From: Lineus longissimus
Taxonomy: Eukaryota; Nemertea; Pilidiophora; Heteronemertea; Lineidae
NCBI RefSeq assembly: GCF_910592395.1
Contig: NC_088320.1
Span: 7,378,001 to 7,442,000, forward strand
Direction of reading: 5' to 3'
Length of the DNA: 64,000 nucleotides
In this document: positions 57,953 through 64,000 of the stretch, one piece after another
How the letters are laid out: each line of letters begins with the position of its first letter
Numbering within the stretch: the stretch's first letter is position 1
Made by a program: the position numbers and the translations under genes
The notes under the pieces: model-generated
Told to the model about the DNA's origin: nothing
The model's input: only the letters and a program-made list of their open reading frames with translations
The model's database searches: none

Positions 57953-58047
57953 GCATTAAGAGAGACTGGCATCATGCCAAGTCTCTCTTAAAGCACAGTC
58001 AACATAGACTGTCATCATGCCTAGTCTCTCTTAAAGCACAGTCAACA
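57953..58047. repeat. 43 bp minisatellite, two copies (unit 4)
   Basis: One repeat fewer than the other units. The left end here forms the best hairpin: TTAAGAGAGACTGGCAT against ATGCCAAGTCTCTCTTAA, with one extra base. Confidence 0.9.
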
Positions 58048-58887
58048 GACACCAGTATACCCCTCACACTCAGAACCACAAACGCCCACCCCTTCCTGCT
58101 ACCTTAATAGTTCTGAATACATGTTTTAAAGTATATGTCGAATAGGAGGAGGGTCCCCCCCTCCCGACTCCCGACGCGATGACAACGTTTGAATAGTGTA
58201 GATGGTTGTGCCAAGATACATGTTTTACAGTATATGTAAGCGAAGAGGAGGAGGCTCCCCCCCCCACACACATACATACACACTTCTTTGAAGGGGTACG
58301 CCGTTCGTAATTACTGGTGGTCCAGGAAAATAGAAATGCAGTTATTCACAATGCCGTAGAGCAGTAATTATGCCTCCGCATTGGCTGAAACTTGGTACAT
58401 GTATTTATAGAGTTTGTATACCTTTGAAATTTATACCCATTATCTATTTTCACAGTTTGACAATTTCAAATCCAATTAAAAATTTCAAATTTAACGAACG
58501 GCGTAGGTCTTATAGCACTTCATTCGCCATAAATGTACCTTTTTTTACTGCCAGTGATTTATCAGCGATGTAACGTATGGCAGTGACAGGTTGTATGGAA
58601 GCCGCTGTCAATTCCGAGACGAATTTCCTGTGTTCAACATGGCAATAATCATTTTGACAAATAACTTAAAATTCTTGCAAGTCACTAGGAGTAACAGCTG
58701 CGAGCCAGGAATTTGGGTTGGAGACACTATAAATATCGAAAAGAACATGTACACTTTACACATCCATGTTGTGCGTCAACCGAATTCTAACTGTGAGTAT
58801 TATCTAACACTGACATATTGTTGAATTTGCAATTTTTTAGCAAAATGTTATTACATTCTAGAGCGTAAAGTCATTTTAAACACGAAC

Positions 58888-59608
58888 ATGCCGACACTTG
58901 CAGTATTTTCTATTTGTGTGTTTGTGTGTTCTTCTGACGTGTATACGCGACCTATCAGGACCCTTCACGGAAGAACGTAAGCTTTATTCAAGCGTATGCT
59001 GCGCGGTCATGACTAGAGATACTGATGACTAGAGAATCAAGTCCATACCGTGCGGTATTCAGACGCGCGTTTTTTGCAACAAATTTGCTCTCTTCATGGA
59101 TCAAAATTGCGAACGAACTACGTAATCGTTTAATGTGTACTTATGACGTAATTATGCTGTGCCTTGATTGTTTTGGGCGTAATTCTGGACATTCCCAAGG
59201 TAGGTCCGCGCCCGTGCTCGTGTCCTTTTGATCGAGACCCTGTCGGAGCACATTTATTGCTGCATTCGTCACATCCTGGAATGGGTCAATTAAGTTTATA
59301 ATGAAAGTTAAGTCCATTAAAATATTGGATCACGTAAGTGTCCATTATAATAGGTAAGAAAATATGTCACCTAGTTCCTTTCGTCAACGATAAGTCGTTT
59401 AAAATAGAATCACATAATTGTTTTAGTTGATGAATGGTTATATCTTATGTTTATGCGTTACTGTATAGTTTGTGGAGTGTATCTGATGAATGTAAATGCA
59501 GTTTTAAGAGGGGAAATCCGTTGTTCTTCTAGCAAATCTATTTTTGGCTTGTCGGAGAATCCCAAAATTCCAGGACGGTTTGATGAACGAAAAATGTGTG
59601 TCAGATAG
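58888..59608 (+). CDS. Candidate 54-residue secreted peptide gene (unit 4)
   Basis: Exon 1 58888-58976, exon 2 59533-59608; TATAAATA at 58728-58735; leader intron 58793-58840, still 48 bp. One residue differs: Cys16 to Ser at the predicted end of the signal segment. Exon 2 has one synonymous change (TCC to TCT). Surrounding sequence of unit 4 has many indels, so the intact frame and splice sites carry slightly more weight here than in units 1-3. Confidence 0.35.
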
Positions 59609-60272
59609 AATTTTATGCGAATTATATATTTTTCTGGTAACGAATTCAGCTAAACAATTGTAACGAATGATTGTATAGTTTCTGGGCTGTTTTTGAAAAA
59701 TGTTAAGGCCATTTTAAGGGGGAAAACCGTCATTTCTGACCCATTCTATTTTTAGCCTTTATCGGTTTCCCCAGGCATGTGATTAGACAGCAGATTCATT
59801 GCTAAATGGTATCAACAAGCCTACAGACCCCTCCTTCCACACCCACAACCAAAGCCACGCCCCTACGTGATCTCAGTCGCCGCCAGGCTTGTTAAGTAAA
59901 CAGTCGACACATAATCTGGACACATTTTAATCCAAAATATTGTTCCTGTCTTTGATGGAGTAGACGCGTAAAATATTTAAAACCTGCGCTCATCGAAACC
60001 ATGCGACTCAACGCAACGCCTTTAAAGTTCTACCGTTGCTGCCATATTTTGAAACGAAAGATCGATGTTCGTCGGCTTCACTCCATTTAATGCCTTTTTG
60101 TAACGTTTGACAAAATGTGAAAACCTGATATCTCGCTTGTAAGTGACTCGTTTTCGATATAATTTTTATGCTAGGTACTCCAAGCAATGAAACATCACTA
60201 ATCATACGGGTGTTTGATTTGACGTACTTTTTAAGGTCAGCAAGATTAAATGGCTTAACATTTCTTTTTGGC

Positions 60273-60309
60273 TATATATTATAGCACGTTTTTTAACCAG
60301 CATCAGTTG
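60273..60309 (+). promoter_or_regulatory. TATA plus initiator pair (unit 4)
   Basis: TATATATTA at 60273 and TCAGTTG at 60303, spacing kept. Confidence 0.35.
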
Positions 60310-60748
60310 TCTACGCAGTGAACATCATGGTCCCTGGCCTTTTCATTTTCAAATTTCCTTCGGTGTTGTTGAGGCTGTAGTCGACATATAACTTGATCAG
60401 GGTCGCAAGTTCGAATCCCGGTCGAGTTGTCCTAATTAAATGAAGCCAAGATGCGGATTCGACACTTGCATTCATGTTTCAAGAAGACTGGTCGTCTATT
60501 GCCAAAGTATGACAGTAGATGGCTCACCTTAAATCGCCAAGCCAGACCCCCCCCCCCCCCCCAGGAAAACTGGCAGATCTGACATTATGTGTTGCCTCAT
60601 CATGGTGGGTAGGGGAATTTTCATCCTTGCCCAAGTTATCCCTTTCAACTAAAGTAATCAGGATTGGTTGCTCCCCTTTTCATCAAATTTCATTTTTATT
60701 ATGTTCGCCCAGCGTCAACACTGATAAAACTTCCCCAACTATTCTACA

Positions 60749-62001
60749 ATGAAGGTGTTCGTACTCCTCATAGTTGCTGCACTGTTGCTCACTGCTACTC
60801 AAGCGGGACTGAGCAAGAGAAGATACCCAACAAAGTGAGTACATGTTCAATCTTCGTAGTACGTGGCACGGAATCTGGGGAATTTCGGGCTAGGTCAATG
60901 CTTTGATTTACTGACTGTTTTCCCCCTAGATAATCAATACTTACGCCAATGAAAGGACAACCTCCTTTTAGTAATGTTAATAAACGTTGTGGTGTTTGAT
61001 TCTTCTAACGATGATGTAATGTCGCCTACTTTATTATATGGACACACATTATATGCGTAACGTAACTCACCAATGACCAAAAAACTTTGGCTTTTTTTGT
61101 GATATATTTATTTTCAAAGGCCAGCATCTGCGCGCTGGTTAGAGCACCCTGCACTATCCAGGAGAGGAATCTCGGTGAGGTGGACGGCCTGACTTACATG
61201 CACAACTTTGTTGAGGGCTATTACCCAGGGGTGTCTGCCGTTGTTCCTTAACCATGGGTTCTCTTGAGGTTACCTTCAATTACCCAATTGCGTCTTCTTT
61301 AGTTTTCGGCGACTTGGCTTGCGTCCCAAGGCCATCTTCCCATGAGAGGCGTTTTAATATTTTCTAAATACACTTGCACAAAGCCCTGCTAACATTGAAT
61401 CACACTCACGATGATGTGGTGTTCAGAAAGCCAGTGCCAAACCAGACTGCGGGACAAAGAAATATCTATCTCAACCTATACGTGATGCTACCAGTTACAC
61501 GTACGGACGGCCTCTGTTAGCTTGGCAGGTTTCCGCCTTTCTGTTGACACAGAAGAATCCACCTCATGTAGACTTTTCTAGTAAACATGGTATAGAATTG
61601 GTGTAAGGATTGGGAAGACGCACTGAATGATCAGCATAATTGTTTGACCAGCTCTGTATCTCATTAATGTTGTCATCTGCATTGTTTAATGTTTTAATTA
61701 CAGAGGCCTGGTTTAGGGACAGTGGGGGTGATTCACATGTGATGTAGTGGTCAAGATATCTCACCAAAGCATGCCAAGTTCGGCAGGGCTCAAGTTTATT
61801 TTATGAGCGATAAAAATACCTGATGTTGGAGGATGCCTGTGATCACGTTGGTTTGGTTTGTCTGTTCTCTGTAGTATATTACGTTCTTCATATTTCAGTT
61901 GCCCAGACAGCGGTTGTGGCAAGTTGGCCCTCGGGTCGCAGTGCTTCAATAGCCCGTCCTGCAGCACGGGAAAATGTGTTGATCACACTTGCGTTGAGTA
62001 G
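60749..62001 (+). CDS. Secreted six-cysteine peptide, copy 4 (variant mature domain)
   Basis: Exon 1 60749-60834 is identical to the other copies; exon 2 is 61899-62001. All six cysteines and their spacing are kept, but the mature domain has Val40 to Leu (GTC to CTC) and, between cysteines 5 and 6, Glu56 to Val, Ser58 to His and Ile59 to Thr. The loop changes come from five base differences in a 12 bp stretch and none is silent. The intron just upstream is also more diverged than elsewhere. AATAAA follows at 62066-62071. Confidence 0.82.
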
Positions 62002-62071
62002 AGTGAACTACCACGACGGGATGCATTCGTGACAATATTATTACACTCTTGATGTTAGCGCAAGCAATAAA

Positions 62072-63018
62072 AATATTCTGATCAGAATTTCGTGCATTTT
62101 TGTACATACTCTATATCTCCGGAACCATAACACTATTATTGGCATTGAAAATTCGTTCCAATACTCTAGACTCAACGATCTAACACCGGTTCATTAACTT
62201 GAGACATGACCGCCCCCAGCATAATACGCATTGAACAGATCCCATCTCGGTTGTGGCAAGATGATGGAGATTGGTTGGCATTCGATACAGTGGTCTTCAT
62301 TACTCAGCACTCGATGATTTTCTCCGGCCTGAAAGCTAATCATCGAGTGCTGACCCGGCGACTCGGACCGCTCACTCAGTCGTTTTTTTTATTAGATCCA
62401 TGGCTCCAGGAAGCACCTTACAAGTGCATCATTCCACATGGAAAGGATCGACGCATGGAGAGTTAACTCGGGTCAAATCGGAATCAACATCGGAAAAGCG
62501 TGATATTTCAGTCAAATTTTGAATTTTTCCTTTTTTTGCAATTTGGTGATGGAAACTACTCAAGGACGTAACTGGGCAGCCGACAGCTTGGTAATATTCC
62601 CCTTAACAATACCAATGGTCCTTTTATGAGATGAAAAAGTATCATCCCTGTATCTATCTGTTTCGTGATGGCACCAAATTTGGACGAATTTATGGAACCA
62701 ATCTAGTTTGTTTGGGTTTTTTGCTTCAATCTACAATGTTTCACGCCCTTTAGAAAAAAAGGTTCAAAGAATTGGCTGTTAAAATTAATGATATTGATCA
62801 AAGTACCACTACATTTACATAACAAACATTCAATTGCTTATATTTAATGCGTTCATTTCATTCTTTGAAGTACTTTTGATTCCATTTTTCGTCCTGCACA
62901 GACTGTGAAGTTTTTGATGTGTTCAGTAAATGTGTAAAAAAACAATTTGTTATCGATTGAAATTGATGTAAACTGTATACAATCATGTTGAATTGACATC
63001 GTTGCTTCGATTATTATA
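62072..63018. other. Spacer after peptide gene (unit 4)
   Basis: Contains the inverted repeat and an unassigned 86-codon frame (62206-62466); no supported gene. Confidence 0.4.
62304..62353. repeat. Perfect 16 bp inverted repeat (unit 4)
   Basis: Arms still perfectly complementary. Confidence 0.9.
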
Positions 63019-63318
63019 TCAAGTTGACCACGTGAATGCAGTTCTTGATAAACGTCTCCAACGAGTGTATGAACGCGTAACAATGGATGGTTCCCATGCG
63101 ATGTCTAGAGTGTAACATTTCATTACATTGAATGACATTCTCCAGTCAGCGCCCCATTTGACGAGGTTGTCGACGTCCTCCTGCAATGCAAGCTGTTGGG
63201 CCACAGATCGTATAATCCTGTAGAGAATGTAGTCATCGGCAATAACATGGAATTGGTGATACTGATTTATGTAGGTCAGAAGTGAAGTAGGACAAGAAGT
63301 GGGCCAAGCCCTGTGCAC
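63019..63318 (-). pseudogene. Non-LTR RT fragment (unit 4)
   Basis: Same truncated RT segment, sharing the Ile to Val change with unit 3. Confidence 0.72.
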
Positions 63319-64000
63319 TTGAGCACAACTGAGTCTAGAGTCCGAATCACAATTATCATCCCTAAATTCGCGTCATTGGCGCGATACCTAGGGCGTAGGT
63401 CGTGCGTATGTCACTTACACGAAACATAGAGAGATAAGCGCGAAGTACAACTTGCGCGTACGTTGCGCGTCGTCAAAAGTGCGATTTAGGTCAGTTTATA
63501 CCGAAGTGATCCAGTTTTAAACGGGAGTTTGTTGTGAGGCATCAAAGGCTTTTTAGAAATCTCGGGCAGCCATCTCGTCTTGATTGTTGTTTTTCCTTGT
63601 GTGAGTAAGACCTGGAACGAGATTAGCCTTGGGATAAGAACTGTGGCAGGTGTCATTGTGATGTCTACATTCGTATCATCGGTTGGCGGTATGTTCGCAT
63701 AAGTAGGAAGTTCTCAAACTATTCCCTTTTCGCATTTGCAACTATTAGCAATAGTTAAAATGATTCCGACGTTTTCCTTCTTGTTAGATTTTGATTGTGG
63801 GTAATTGTAATTCTGACGATTTTTATATGATCATAAGTGCTCATAATTATTGTGGCAAATGTTCTGATTCGCGTTATTTATCACTGATTGATGCGGGTTT
63901 GTTTTTGCCAACTGATTGTATCACGAGTGAATCTCAATTAATTGCAAAAGTACGTCGTCATAGATTTACTTCACACAGGACGCAGTTGGCCTTGTTCATA
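63319..64000. other. Intergenic to window end (unit 4)
   Basis: Counterpart of 19959-20640; no gene. Confidence 0.4.

Larger units (their letters stand above)
50229..64000. repeat. Tandem unit 4, nearly complete
   Basis: The window ends at the equivalent of about 20,640 in unit 1. This is the most diverged unit, with extra substitutions in the second half of the LRR gene, in 57-59 kb and in the peptide intron/exon 2. The array may continue beyond the window on both sides. Confidence 0.95.

Overview
The window is eukaryotic DNA from an animal. The evidence is spliced genes with GT-AG introns, AATAAA poly(A) signals, TATA boxes, a retrotransposon remnant, a probable solo LTR and a satellite-like array. 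The large single-exon leucine-rich-repeat (LRR) receptors, the short intron-poor genes and the style of the repeats suggest an invertebrate deuterostome, with amphioxus as my best guess. That placement is inference; nothing here fixes the species.

The 64 kb is almost exactly four tandem copies of one block. Unit 1 is about 1-21063, unit 2 21064-35307, unit 3 35308-50228, and unit 4 50229 to the window end, which falls about 0.4 kb before its expected boundary. The basic period is 14,244 bp. Unit 1 is longer because it carries a 403 bp LTR-like insertion and a 7.7 kb insertion that is mostly an 81/82 bp minisatellite. Unit 3 carries a fold-back insertion.

Each unit has the same order on the + strand. 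(a) A large LRR type I membrane protein gene with LRRNT-like cap, LRRs, LRRCT, Ser/Thr/Pro stalk, one membrane span and a 23-residue tail. (b) A compact TATA/E-box promoter and a poly(A) signal. (c) A 43 bp palindrome-bearing minisatellite. (d) A weaker two-exon candidate gene for a 54-residue secreted peptide. (e) A clear two-exon gene for a 62-residue secreted peptide with six cysteines. (f) A perfect 16 bp inverted repeat. (g) An antisense remnant of a non-LTR reverse transcriptase.

The LRR genes differ by one large event: copies 2-4 have about 48 LRRs because a 1320 bp in-frame module is duplicated, whereas copy 1 has about 30. The array is a mosaic. Unit 1 from about 11.27 kb onward is nearly identical to unit 2, unit 3 matches unit 2 over the LRR gene, and the 3' flanks of units 3 and 4 share variants absent from units 1 and 2.

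The most interesting element is the locked co-amplification of a surface LRR receptor with a small secreted cysteine-rich peptide. In the peptide gene, exon 1 is invariant, while every coding difference in exon 2 changes an amino acid, with three of them clustered in the last inter-cysteine loop of copy 4. Whether peptide and receptor work together is untested inference.
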